A stretch of 48,592 nucleotides of DNA from Hespellia sp. (GTDB taxonomy: Bacteria; Bacillota; Clostridia; Lachnospirales; Lachnospiraceae), in contig JAQUUC010000022.1 of assembly GCA_028694105.1 (NCBI GenBank), positions 1 to 48,592 of the forward strand, given 5' to 3'. Made by a program: the position numbers and the translations under genes. Below are positions 1 through 6,530 of the stretch, one piece after another (within the stretch, counting starts at the first letter, position 1; every line of letters starts with the position of its first letter). The notes below the pieces were generated by a model. That model saw only the letters and a list, made by a program, of their open reading frames with translations, did no database searches and was not told the DNA's origin.

Positions 1-1
1 C

Positions 2-289
2 AATGGACAGCTGGCTGTAGAGAAATTTGAAAAATCACCTCTTTACTACTATGATATGATTCTCATGGATATCCGCATGCCGGTCATGGATGGACATCAG
101 GCAACAGAGCAGATCCGCAGACTGGACAGAGCAGATTCACAGCTGCCGATCATTGCCATGAGTGCGAATGCTTTTGCCGAGGATGTCAGCGAATCACTCG
201 CACATGGAATGAATGAGCATGTGACAAAGCCGATTGCCGCAGCAGTTTTGTATGAGGTACTGCAGAAATATCTGGGAAAAACAAAATGA
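2..289 (+). CDS. Receiver domain, C-terminal end of a truncated signalling protein
   Basis: This frame is open from the left edge, so the gene starts outside the window; 95 residues are visible. They cover the second half of a CheY-like receiver domain: the phospho-acceptor Asp in the LMDIRMPVMDG motif (residue 23 of the visible part), the switch Ser in IAMSANAF and the conserved Lys in VTKPI. All three key residues are intact, so the domain should accept phosphate. No output domain follows; the protein stops about 20 residues after VTKPI. The wording MPVMDGHQAT and the C-terminal position are typical of receivers at the end of hybrid sensor kinases, but a stand-alone receiver protein is equally possible because the N-terminus is not visible. 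The next gene converges on it. Confidence 0.85.
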   Translation, partial: NGQLAVEKFEKSPLYYYDMILMDIRMPVMDGHQATEQIRRLDRADSQLPIIAMSANAFAEDVSESLAHGMNEHVTKPIAAAVLYEVLQKYLGKTK

Positions 290-321
290 CAAGGGGCCGG
301 GACCTGAACAATGTGCTGACT

Positions 322-1044
322 TTATTGCCGGATTGGCCAGCCGGGAATATTACCATTTAGGATAGCGGTAAACATCCGGTCCTTCGCACCTTGATTCTCG
401 TGGTTTAGCTTGCGAACAAGCTCTTTTGCATATTGCCGCTTCGTGTGTCCATCGACGGGACATTTATTCGGAACAATTGGGAGATTATATTTATTCTTGA
501 ATCCGATGACATCCATTTCACTTAGAAACATGATTGGGCGGATGACGGTTAATTCCGTCCGATCGAGATAAGTTTTCGGTGAGAAAGCATAGAATCGACC
601 TTCAAATAACAGAGAGAGAAGCATGGTCTCTACGATATCGTCTTTGTGGTGCGCATAAGCAATCTTGTTACATCCCATTTCCTTTGCAGCATCGTTTAAA
701 GCCCCTTTTCGCATCTTTGCGCAGAGGGAGCAGGGATTTGTTTCCTTTCGCTCATCAAAGAGAATATGAGCGATATCTGAATGTACAATGCGATAGGAAA
801 TATCTAGTTCTTCACATAACTTCTTGATTGGATCCAGATTGAATTCCTCGTAACCTAAATCTACGGTAATAGCACTGAGTTCAAAATGTTTTGGATAGAA
901 TCGCTTCAATCCATGTAATGCATAGAGCAGTGTTAAACTGTCTTTCCCGCCGGAGATGCCAACTGCGATATGATCGCCTTCTTCAATCATCTGATATTCT
1001 TCTACAGCTTTGCGTGTATAGCTGAGAACTCGTTGTAATTTCAT
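322..1044 (-). CDS. ttcA: tRNA 2-thiocytidine synthetase TtcA family, PP-loop ATPase
   Basis: A 240-residue adenine nucleotide alpha hydrolase of the TtcA/TtuA group. Residues 31-36 are the PP-loop SGGKDS that binds ATP. Cys105 and Cys108 form the CSLC pair, and Cys195 in NKCPVDG is the third cysteine expected for the [4Fe-4S] cluster of TtcA. The family adenylates and thiolates C32 of certain tRNAs; that substrate is inferred from the family. An in-frame TTG at 1050 is possible, but the ATG at 1044 is preferred because the GGAAGGA motif lies 7 bases before it and would almost touch the TTG. It is transcribed divergently from dtd, with a perfect palindrome in the intergenic region. Related PP-loop enzymes of other specificity cannot be fully excluded. 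Confidence 0.82.
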   Translation of the reverse strand: MKLQRVLSYTRKAVEEYQMIEEGDHIAVGISGGKDSLTLLYALHGLKRFYPKHFELSAITVDLGYEEFNLDPIKKLCEELDISYRIVHSDIAHILFDERKETNPCSLCAKMRKGALNDAAKEMGCNKIAYAHHKDDIVETMLLSLLFEGRFYAFSPKTYLDRTELTVIRPIMFLSEMDVIGFKNKYNLPIVPNKCPVDGHTKRQYAKELVRKLNHENQGAKDRMFTAILNGNIPGWPIRQ

Positions 1045-1081
1045 AATCAATTCCTTCCGAAAATATTTTTCTATGCTAGTA

Positions 1082-1097
1082 AATCTTATCTAAGATT
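1082..1097. promoter_or_regulatory. Perfect 7-bp inverted repeat in the ttcA/dtd intergenic region
   Basis: AATCTTA-TC-TAAGATT is a perfect palindrome with a 2-base centre. A matching half-site, CTAAGATTA, recurs at 1196-1204, just before the dtd ribosome binding site. The palindrome overlaps the proposed -10 of ttcA. It could be an operator; the regulator is unknown. Confidence 0.35.
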
Positions 1098-1121
1098 ACA
1101 TGATATTTTGTTGAAGTGCAA
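1093..1121 (-). promoter_or_regulatory. Possible sigma-A promoter of ttcA
   Basis: On the minus strand TTGCAC (1121-1116) is followed after 17 bases by TAATCT (1098-1093), about 50 bases before the ttcA start. The -35 is good and the -10 is poor (3 of 6 matches to consensus), so this is tentative. Confidence 0.3.
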
Positions 1122-1226
1122 CAAGAATTCACTGGTATTTTTATTAACTGTACGGATATAAGTAGCGAGCCGTAAGAATATATGCTATATTTGTTCTAAG
1201 ATTAAAAGGAAAGAGAGACCAGCATT

Positions 1227-1673
1227 ATGAAATTTGTAATACAGCGAGTCAAAGAAGCATCTGTAACGGTGGAAGAAAAAGTGATAGGAGAAATCGGTCA
1301 GGGCTACATGGTTTTGATAGGCGTAGCGGAAGAGGACACGAAAGAGACTGCTGATAAGCTGATTAAGAAGATGATTGGTCTTCGCATTTTCGAAGATGAG
1401 AATGGAAAGACGAACATTTCCTTAGCTGATGTTAATGGCTCATTATTACTGATTTCTCAATTTACATTATACGCAAATTGTAAAAAAGGAAATCGCCCAA
1501 GTTTCATTGAAGCCGGTTCACCTGATAAAGCGGAGATGTTATATGAGTATATCATCGATGAATGCAAGAAACAGGTCTCAACCGTTGAGAAGGGATCCTT
1601 CGGCGCAGACATGAAAGTCGCGCTGGTAAATGACGGACCATTTACAATTATATTGGACTCAGAGAAACTGTAA
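1227..1673 (+). CDS. dtd: D-aminoacyl-tRNA deacylase
   Basis: 148 residues, the usual length of DTD. It hydrolyses D-amino acids (and mischarged glycine) from tRNA, a cytoplasmic proofreading role. The two signature loops are present: SQFTLYA at residues 77-83 and the Gly-cisPro motif NDGPFT at 135-140, normally NxGPVT, with Gly137-Pro138 kept. ATG at 1227 follows an AAGGAAAGAG sequence. It diverges from ttcA, so two tRNA-quality genes share one control region, and is followed 28 bases later by a VOC-domain gene on the same strand that is probably cotranscribed. Confidence 0.93.
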   Translation: MKFVIQRVKEASVTVEEKVIGEIGQGYMVLIGVAEEDTKETADKLIKKMIGLRIFEDENGKTNISLADVNGSLLLISQFTLYANCKKGNRPSFIEAGSPDKAEMLYEYIIDECKKQVSTVEKGSFGADMKVALVNDGPFTIILDSEKL

Positions 1674-1701
1674 AACATTTGTATGATGGAGGTTACTGAT
1701 T

Positions 1702-2064
1702 GTGAAATTGAAAAATGTATTGATTGTTGTGAAAGACATCGAAAAATCAAAGCAGTTTTATCATGATTTATTTGGATTGGAATTGATTCTCGACAATGAA
1801 GGCAATATGATTCTGACAGAAGGGCTTGTACTTCAGGATGAGAAAATCTGGAAGAAATTTCTTGGACAAAGTGTGATTCCAAAGAACAATTCCTGCGAAT
1901 TATATTTTGAAGAAAATGATATTGAGGCATTTGCCAGGAAGCTTGAAAAACTGTATCCATCAGTTCAATACGTGAATCGGCTTATGACACACAGTTGGGG
2001 CCAGAAGGTTCTCAGATTTTATGATTTTGACGGAAATCTGATTGAAGTTGGAACACCGACGTAA
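1702..2064 (+). CDS. VOC (glyoxalase/bleomycin-resistance) superfamily protein
   Basis: 120 residues with a single VOC-fold module pair. The N-terminal half reads NVLIVVKDIEKSKQFYHDLF, the standard opening of this superfamily, and the C-terminus carries FYDFDGNLIEVGTP, the standard closing strand with a metal-ligand-type Glu. It starts at a GTG (1702) preceded by ATGGAGG at a good distance. The superfamily includes glyoxalases, dioxygenases and fosfomycin- or bleomycin-resistance proteins; nothing here sets the substrate. It ends 2 bases before the converging tRNA-dihydrouridine synthase gene, with no terminator between them. Confidence 0.8.
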   Translation: MKLKNVLIVVKDIEKSKQFYHDLFGLELILDNEGNMILTEGLVLQDEKIWKKFLGQSVIPKNNSCELYFEENDIEAFARKLEKLYPSVQYVNRLMTHSWGQKVLRFYDFDGNLIEVGTPT

Positions 2065-2066
2065 GA

Positions 2067-3065
2067 TTACCGAAAGTGATTCTCAAAAAGGATGTTGACC
2101 TGTGTTTCATATTCTTTGAAATGCTGTGATTTGTTTAAGGCTTTGTAAGGCTTTTTGGCGTCTTTGAAATTAAAAATCCAGTAGGACCAGAGTTCTTTCA
2201 TCTTGTGAAGAACTGGGATTTCGCCACTCAGTAACTCCTGATATCCATGAAAGATCGTATCATGGAAGGTGAGGAATTCTTTTTTTGTGAGTGTATTCTG
2301 CATTGCAGCAGGTTCAGTATAATTAATTTCATGTGACGAAAGTTCACGCGATAATGCTGGATTACGGATCAGACCGCGCCCAAGCATCAGTGTGTGTTCG
2401 TCTGGAAAGCGTTTAGACAGCGCAGCCACATCGGAAACGGTGTTCAAATCACCATTATAAACCAGTGGAATATGGCTTTCTTTTTGGATAAATGCAAAGG
2501 AGTCTAAGTCTGGTGTGTTTCGATAGTAATCAGTCTGTACACGCGGGTGGATAATCAGCTCATGCAGCGGAAATGCGTTATAAATTGCTATAAGCGTATG
2601 CATTTCCTCCGGAGATTCCATTCCCAGCCTTGTCTTGACGGATAATTTCATGTCTTTGGAAGCAAAAGAAGAGTCTTCATAAACATTTTGAAAAAATTGT
2701 TTTAAAGTCTCTGGATTACTTAGAAATCCGGCACCGCGGTTCTTTCGCACGACAGTGAGAGAGGGGCATCCGAGATTCAGATTCAGCTCATGGTATCCAA
2801 TTTCTTCCAATTGCTTTGCGGTCGCTAAAAAGGCCTCCGAGTCATTCGTCATAATCTGGGGAATGAGAGAGAGGTTTTGATTGTTCTCAGGAAGCAGATC
2901 GTGAAGTTCTCTGCTTTTCAAAGGCCGGTTGATTCGTGCATCAATAAATGGTGCAAAATACTTCGTGATGTTGCCAAAGACCTGCTGGTGCGCATTTCGA
3001 TAAATATATTTTGTGATTCCTTCCAAGGGAGCCATGTAGATTTGTTTTTTGTGTGTATGAGTCAT
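2067..3065 (-). CDS. tRNA-dihydrouridine synthase family protein
   Basis: 332-residue flavoprotein of the Dus family, which reduces uridines in the tRNA D-loop with FMN and NADPH. The N-terminus has MAPLEGITKYIYR, the FMN-binding opening of the TIM barrel. Residues 96-113 carry NLGCPSLTVVRKNRGAG, with the proton-donating Cys at 100. HPRVQTDYYR is the usual phosphate/FMN-site region (commonly HGRTR in other members). The length matches DusB/DusC-like enzymes; I cannot say which uridine it modifies. It lies 27 bases downstream of the tyrosine recombinase gene on the same strand, so it may be cotranscribed with it, and AAAAGG precedes the ATG. Confidence 0.87.
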   Translation of the reverse strand: MTHTHKKQIYMAPLEGITKYIYRNAHQQVFGNITKYFAPFIDARINRPLKSRELHDLLPENNQNLSLIPQIMTNDSEAFLATAKQLEEIGYHELNLNLGCPSLTVVRKNRGAGFLSNPETLKQFFQNVYEDSSFASKDMKLSVKTRLGMESPEEMHTLIAIYNAFPLHELIIHPRVQTDYYRNTPDLDSFAFIQKESHIPLVYNGDLNTVSDVAALSKRFPDEHTLMLGRGLIRNPALSRELSSHEINYTEPAAMQNTLTKKEFLTFHDTIFHGYQELLSGEIPVLHKMKELWSYWIFNFKDAKKPYKALNKSQHFKEYETQVNILFENHFR

Positions 3066-3092
3066 AATAAACCTTTTCCATTATTTGTGTAA

Positions 3093-4163
3093 TTAATTTT
3101 CTCGTAATTTAACCGCAGATGCCGCCATGCGCCGGCGGTTCTCATCCAAAGCAGCATAATGCTTTTTGGTAGTATTCACATCTTTATGGCCAAGAACATC
3201 GGCTACTAGATAAATGTCACCGGTTTCTTTATATAAAGCGGTACCGTAGGTGCTGCGCAGCTTATGAGGCGTAATTTTCTTATTAGGTGTGACGATTCGC
3301 GCATATTTCTTGACCATATTCTCAACGGCCTGCACACCCATTCGTTTGCGCTGTGTGGAGTAAAAGAAAGCATTTTCGTGACCTGCAATTGGTGTGATTC
3401 CCTCCCGGGTGTATTTAATATAATGCTCAAGAGCTTTACGAACTTCTTCGCCGAAATACACAACCATCTGATTACCACCTTTACGAGTAATCGTGATACC
3501 ATTATTCTTGAAATCCACATCGTTTATGTCTAAACCGACACATTCCGACACACGGATGCCTGTACCTAGCAATAAGGTTAAAATGGCTAAATCGCGGTAC
3601 TTGGTCTTTTCATAATATGTTTTACGCTGTCCGGTCAACTCATCGCCACAGTGTTCGACATAATCGAGTAACTCAGCTACTTCATCGGTGTCAAGTCTTA
3701 TAATGGCTTTTTCGTGTAGTTTTGGCATGTCCACAATTACAGTTGGGTTCTGTGAGATAACCTGATGCTTATACAGATAAGTATACATGCTGCGGATCGC
3801 CGACATTTTGCGTGCCTGACCGCGTTCTGTATTGGTTACGGTAGCCTCATCGTCGTTCTGATACACCTTTAAATAACTCATATATTCTTCAAAATCAACA
3901 GGATCAAGGCATTCCAAATCATGTAAATCAAATTGATCTGTTGTACGTTCCATATAGATTGGATTGTTTTCAATTAGAAAACGAAAAAAGATACGAATAT
4001 CATAGGCATAGGATAAACGCGTTTTTGCTGAGGTGCGCGGTTCAATCGCACGAAAATAATCTTTACAGAATGGAGGCAGCGTCTTTAATAATTCACGTAT
4101 GCGGATGGTATAATCAATCTGTAATTGTTCGTGATAAGTTCTTGTGTTAGATACAGTTGCCAT
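3093..4163 (-). CDS. Tyrosine recombinase, XerC/XerD-like
   Basis: 356 residues from the ATG at 4163, which has GAAAGGGG 9-12 bases before it. An in-frame ATG at 4196 also has an AGGGG and would add 11 residues, so the start is not certain. An N-terminal SAM-like core-binding domain (about 40-145) is followed by the catalytic domain with all residues: Arg204 (TGIRVSE), Lys228 (TRKGG), His300 and Arg303 (HKLRS), His326 (LGHKDV) and the nucleophile Tyr336 (KKHYAAL). Xer proteins resolve chromosome dimers at dif; phage and transposon integrases share the fold. No phage or transposon genes flank it, so a chromosomal Xer-like role is favoured but not proved. Three TTCTTAA copies lie in the region before the coding sequence. 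Confidence 0.88.
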   Translation of the reverse strand: MATVSNTRTYHEQLQIDYTIRIRELLKTLPPFCKDYFRAIEPRTSAKTRLSYAYDIRIFFRFLIENNPIYMERTTDQFDLHDLECLDPVDFEEYMSYLKVYQNDDEATVTNTERGQARKMSAIRSMYTYLYKHQVISQNPTVIVDMPKLHEKAIIRLDTDEVAELLDYVEHCGDELTGQRKTYYEKTKYRDLAILTLLLGTGIRVSECVGLDINDVDFKNNGITITRKGGNQMVVYFGEEVRKALEHYIKYTREGITPIAGHENAFFYSTQRKRMGVQAVENMVKKYARIVTPNKKITPHKLRSTYGTALYKETGDIYLVADVLGHKDVNTTKKHYAALDENRRRMAASAVKLREN

Positions 4164-4177
4164 GAAAGAAAACCCCT

Positions 4178-4251
4178 TTCTTAATCTGTGATTCATTCTT
4201 AAAAACCCCTATAAACCCTTGATTTAAGGCTATTGTAGCATATTCTTAATC
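4178..4251. repeat. TTCTTAA repeats upstream of the recombinase
   Basis: TTCTTAATC occurs at 4178-4186 and 4243-4251 and TTCTTAA at 4196-4202. The copy at 4243 also forms an inverted arrangement with GATTTAAG at 4221-4228 across a 16-base spacer that contains the promoter -10. These could be binding sites of the recombinase or a repressor, or chance in AT-rich DNA. Confidence 0.35.
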
Positions 4252-4260
4252 AAAAGTCCA
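4232..4260 (-). promoter_or_regulatory. Sigma-A promoter of the tyrosine recombinase gene
   Basis: Minus strand: TGGACT (4260-4255), a 17-base spacer, then TACAAT (4237-4232) with TGC directly before it, making an extended -10. The -35 matches 4 of 6 bases. It lies about 70 bases upstream of the preferred ATG at 4163. Confidence 0.55.
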
Positions 4261-4401
4261 TATCTTTTGGAAAAATTGGTATTTGTCGTATAGATTCGTC
4301 TCTCCTGAATTGAATACACTACCTTAACTTTTATCTGTCGAGTATCATATTTTTTTCCATACAGTCATCTAACGCTCACGCGCCTCTTTTTTTACCAAGC
4401 T

Positions 4402-4434
4402 AAAAAAAGAAATGGCTGCTTCTGACAGCCACTT
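4402..4434 (-). terminator. Rho-independent terminator of the LysM (YneA-like) gene
   Basis: On the minus strand a 9-bp stem (arms 4426-4434 and 4410-4418, one G-T pair) with a 7-base loop is followed by C and seven Ts (4408-4402). It lies 100 bases beyond the stop codon of the LysM gene. Confidence 0.75.
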
Positions 4435-4452
4435 CCTTGGGATTTGGGTAGT

Positions 4453-4482
4453 AAGGCAATGCGTTGGGTGTTGCATTGCCTT
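4453..4482. repeat. Strong hairpin without a U-tract
   Basis: AAGGCAATGC (4453-4462) pairs perfectly with GCATTGCCTT (4473-4482) across a 10-base loop. No T-run follows on either strand. It sits between the LysM stop codon and its terminator, so it would be in the 3' untranslated region of that mRNA. Confidence 0.55.
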
Positions 4483-4533
4483 AGGTGAGTATATCATAAA
4501 TATAATAAAATATTATGACCGGATCTGATGACA

Positions 4534-4887
4534 CTACATAAGTGTCGTTTCATAGCATGCAACTGTTAAATATTGATCTGCATGAATGTCTTCGGATGTT
4601 AAACCATTTAAACGGATCAGTTCGCTGATGTATTCATTCGTTGACTGGCTGACCGGTTTGTATTCTTCTGCGATGCTCCAGAGGGAATCTCCGGACTCGA
4701 TCTGGATACTGATATAGGAAGTCTCTGTAGGGATACTGTTCTGTTTATCATGTGCAGAAGTCATAATTCCTGAGAAAGCAAAGCTACAGCCCACAATCAT
4801 TGCAAATGCAATAACCGATAATAGAAATCGCTGCTTCCATACATGCACTCTTCTTTTTCTTCTTAAAGCTAATCTCTTCTCGCTCAT
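4534..4887 (-). CDS. LysM-domain membrane protein, YneA-like SOS cell-division inhibitor
   Basis: 117 residues from the ATG at 4887, which has GGGGGTG 6-7 bases upstream; a longer in-frame start at 4923 lacks such support. The layout is a basic cytoplasmic N-terminus (1-19), one membrane segment (about 20-41) and an extracytoplasmic LysM domain (about 58-110, with SGDSLWSIAEEY). In Bacillus the same architecture divergent from lexA is YneA, which blocks division during DNA damage. The divergent lexA and a consensus LexA box inside its own promoter spacer strongly support that role here. A Cys at residue 34 in VGC is not in a convincing lipobox. Function is inferred by context; LysM sequences alone say only peptidoglycan binding. 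Confidence 0.8.
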   Translation of the reverse strand: MSEKRLALRRKRRVHVWKQRFLLSVIAFAMIVGCSFAFSGIMTSAHDKQNSIPTETSYISIQIESGDSLWSIAEEYKPVSQSTNEYISELIRLNGLTSEDIHADQYLTVACYETTLM

Positions 4888-4920
4888 TCTGAACACCCCC
4901 GAAATAAATGATAAATCCAA

Positions 4921-4934
4921 CAAACATCTGTTCT
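4921..4934. promoter_or_regulatory. LexA (SOS) box 2
   Basis: CAAACATCTGTTCT keeps the AAC-N4-GTTC core of the LexA consensus. It lies just downstream of the -10 of the YneA-like gene, in its transcribed leader. Confidence 0.6.
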
Positions 4935-4943
4935 ATATTTGTT

Positions 4944-4972
4944 ATTATAAAACACGAACAAACGTTTGTCAA
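4944..4972 (-). promoter_or_regulatory. Consensus sigma-A promoter of the YneA-like gene
   Basis: Minus strand TTGACA (4972-4967), 17 bases, TATAAT (4949-4944): both hexamers are perfect. The LexA box at 4955-4968 lies in the spacer and touches the -35, so bound LexA should block polymerase. Confidence 0.88.
4955..4968. promoter_or_regulatory. LexA (SOS) box 1
   Basis: CGAACAAACGTTTG fits the Gram-positive LexA consensus CGAACRNRYGTTYG at every position. It sits within the promoter of the YneA-like gene. Confidence 0.88.
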
Positions 4973-4991
4973 CAGATAAAACGAAAAAAAC

Positions 4992-5005
4992 CGAACATAT
5001 TTTCG
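4992..5005. promoter_or_regulatory. Degenerate LexA-like box 3
   Basis: CGAACATATTTTCG has an intact left half-site CGAAC and a right half changed by one base from GTTCG. It lies between the two divergent promoters. Confidence 0.4.
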
Positions 5006-5018
5006 CAACAAGTGTTTG
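5005..5018. promoter_or_regulatory. LexA-like box 4 over the lexA -35
   Basis: GCAACAAGTGTTTG keeps the AAC-N4-GTT core and is nearly palindromic. It overlaps the first half of the lexA -35 hexamer, the position expected for autorepression. Confidence 0.5.
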
Positions 5019-5044
5019 CTTTTCTGATTATGCTGTGCTACAAT
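5016..5044 (+). promoter_or_regulatory. Sigma-A promoter of lexA
   Basis: TTGCTT (5016-5021), 17-base spacer, TACAAT (5039-5044) preceded by TGC, an extended -10. The start codon is at 5085. Confidence 0.8.
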
Positions 5045-5084
5045 TTAAATAGTTCATATCGTTCGGATATTTAAGGAGGATTTT

Positions 5085-5699
5085 ATGTCACAAGGAAAGA
5101 TAACGAAAAAGCAACAAGAGATTCTTGAGTTTATCAAGGATCAGATACTGGAGAGAGGCTTCCCACCCGCTGTTCGTGAGATTTGTGAAGCGGTTAATCT
5201 GAAGTCGACATCGTCTGTACACTCGCATTTGGAGACTTTGGAGAAGAATGGGTATATTAGACGGGATCCGACGAAGCCACGTGCAATTGAGATTTTGGAT
5301 GATACATTTAACCTTACACGCCGAGAGGTAGTGAATGTGCCGTTGATTGGTGAGGTTGCAGCCGGCGAGCCGCTTCTGGCGCAGGAGCATATTGAGAACT
5401 ACTTCCCTATTCCGATGGAGTTCATGCCGAACAAGCAGACTTTCATGCTTAAGGTACGTGGAGAAAGTATGATTAATGTCGGAATTTTCGATGGAGATCT
5501 GGTACTGGTAGAGGAAGACAACACCGCGAGAAATGGAGATTTGGTTGTAGCGCTGGTTGAAGATGGTGCTACGGTAAAGACCTTTTACAAGGAAGAAGGA
5601 ATCTATCGACTGCAGCCTGAGAATGATAATATGGATCCAATTATTGTAGAGAAAGTATCTATTCTCGGTAAAGTCATCGGAGTATTCCGTTTCTTATAA
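5085..5699 (+). CDS. lexA: SOS repressor LexA
   Basis: 204 residues, full length. An N-terminal winged helix (1-70) binds DNA; the C-terminal S24 peptidase domain performs RecA-stimulated self-cleavage. The cleavage bond is Ala93-Gly94 (VAAGEP), the catalytic Ser is 128 (GESM) and the Lys is 165 (ATVK), all intact. ATG at 5085 follows TAAGGAGG at ideal spacing. It represses the DNA-damage regulon, and here very likely itself and the divergent LysM division inhibitor through the boxes in the shared 197-bp region. A terminator follows directly, so it is monocistronic. Confidence 0.98.
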   Translation: MSQGKITKKQQEILEFIKDQILERGFPPAVREICEAVNLKSTSSVHSHLETLEKNGYIRRDPTKPRAIEILDDTFNLTRREVVNVPLIGEVAAGEPLLAQEHIENYFPIPMEFMPNKQTFMLKVRGESMINVGIFDGDLVLVEEDNTARNGDLVVALVEDGATVKTFYKEEGIYRLQPENDNMDPIIVEKVSILGKVIGVFRFL

Positions 5700-5721
5700 C
5701 CGGGAAGGAATAAAGTGTAAT

Positions 5722-5750
5722 CGAAAAACCTGTCATAGGCAGGTTTTTCG
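5722..5750 (+). terminator. Terminator of lexA
   Basis: An 11-bp perfect stem, CGAAAAACCTG (5722-5732) with CAGGTTTTTCG (5740-5750), and a 7-base loop, with the T-run inside the right arm. It begins 22 bases after the lexA stop. Confidence 0.8.
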
Positions 5751-5763
5751 TACGCTATAGCAT

Positions 5764-5801
5764 AAAAAAGCACCAGAGTGATGAGACACCTTGGTGCTTT
5801 T
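5764..5801 (-). terminator. Terminator of the cytidylate-kinase-like gene
   Basis: Minus strand: AAAAGCACCA pairs with TGGTGCTTTT (arms 5792-5801 and 5766-5775) with an inner GTG/CAC pairing, followed by more Ts. It begins 5 bases after the stop codon at 5806. Confidence 0.82.
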
Positions 5802-5805
5802 CTTG

Positions 5806-6447
5806 TCAGATTTTCTTTACATCAATACTTTCTTTTAAAGTGACATACTGTTCAATTGCCTTTACTGTACCGTCAATTCCTAATTCTGAGCTTGAGATGC
5901 ACAGTTCATAACTCTCAGCGTCAGACCAGCGCTTATTTGAATAGTAATTGTAATAGCTTGCTCTCTTCTTATCCGCTTTGATAATCATATCCTTTGCCTT
6001 TGCATCGGTTAAATCATGGATTCGGGCAATTCTGCGGATACGTGCATCTAAATCAGCGTGAATGAAGATGTTAAGGACATTCTCATAATTTTCCAGAGCA
6101 TAATCTGCGCAGCGTCCGACTAGGATACATGGACCTTTATCAGCAATCTTTTTGATCGCATCAAACTGGGCAAGGAAGACCTTATGATTGATAGGCATGT
6201 CTGAATACGCATTTCCGGAATAGCCGACAGAATAAGTATCCATAACCAGGGAGTATAAAAAGCTGTTCGTTGGTTTCTCGTCGTGTGTCTCAAAAATCTC
6301 CTCACAAATGCCACTCTCTTTTGCAGCGATTGCGAGCATCTCCTTATCGTAAAATTTTACACCTAAATCTTCGGCCAATCTTGTGCCGATTTCATGTCCG
6401 CCACTTCCAAATTGTCTGCCAATTGTTATAATCGTATTTGTTTTCAT
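5806..6447 (-). CDS. Cytidylate-kinase-like family protein (P-loop)
   Basis: 213 residues from the ATG at 6447; AAGGAG lies about 10 bases upstream, while a GTG three codons earlier would touch it. It belongs to the Cytidylate_kinase-2 (AAA_26) family: TIITIGRQFGSGGHEIG near the start is a variant P-loop with GRQFGSGG as the phosphate-binding turn, and VGRCADYAL later is the family second motif. Family members are predicted nucleotide or nucleoside monophosphate kinases and are common in Clostridia beside MATE transporters or alone; the substrate is not established. It is a single gene with its own terminator. True cmk is longer in the CMP-binding domain, so this is probably a paralogue and not the essential CMP kinase. 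Confidence 0.82.
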   Translation of the reverse strand: MKTNTIITIGRQFGSGGHEIGTRLAEDLGVKFYDKEMLAIAAKESGICEEIFETHDEKPTNSFLYSLVMDTYSVGYSGNAYSDMPINHKVFLAQFDAIKKIADKGPCILVGRCADYALENYENVLNIFIHADLDARIRRIARIHDLTDAKAKDMIIKADKKRASYYNYYSNKRWSDAESYELCISSSELGIDGTVKAIEQYVTLKESIDVKKI

Positions 6448-6530
6448 ATCAGTCACTCTCCTTTTCCAGCGCGAATAAATAGAATTCTTATATTATTATT
6501 ATATATTAAATAAACCAGATTTACAATTGC

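Larger units (their letters stand above)
4164..4533. other. Intergenic region between recombinase and LysM protein genes
   Basis: No convincing open reading frame. It holds, from left to right, the recombinase leader with TTCTTAA repeats, its promoter, about 120 bases of AT-rich DNA in which I see nothing, a T-rich/A-rich inverted repeat around 4385-4410, a terminator for the LysM gene (4402-4434) and a strong second hairpin without a U-tract (4453-4482). Confidence 0.6.

Noticed and set aside
3093-4163. Tyrosine recombinase taken as a sign of a prophage or integrative element.
   Set aside because: All neighbours are core genes; no excisionase, phage structural, tRNA or flanking duplication is seen. 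A chromosomal Xer-like function is simpler.
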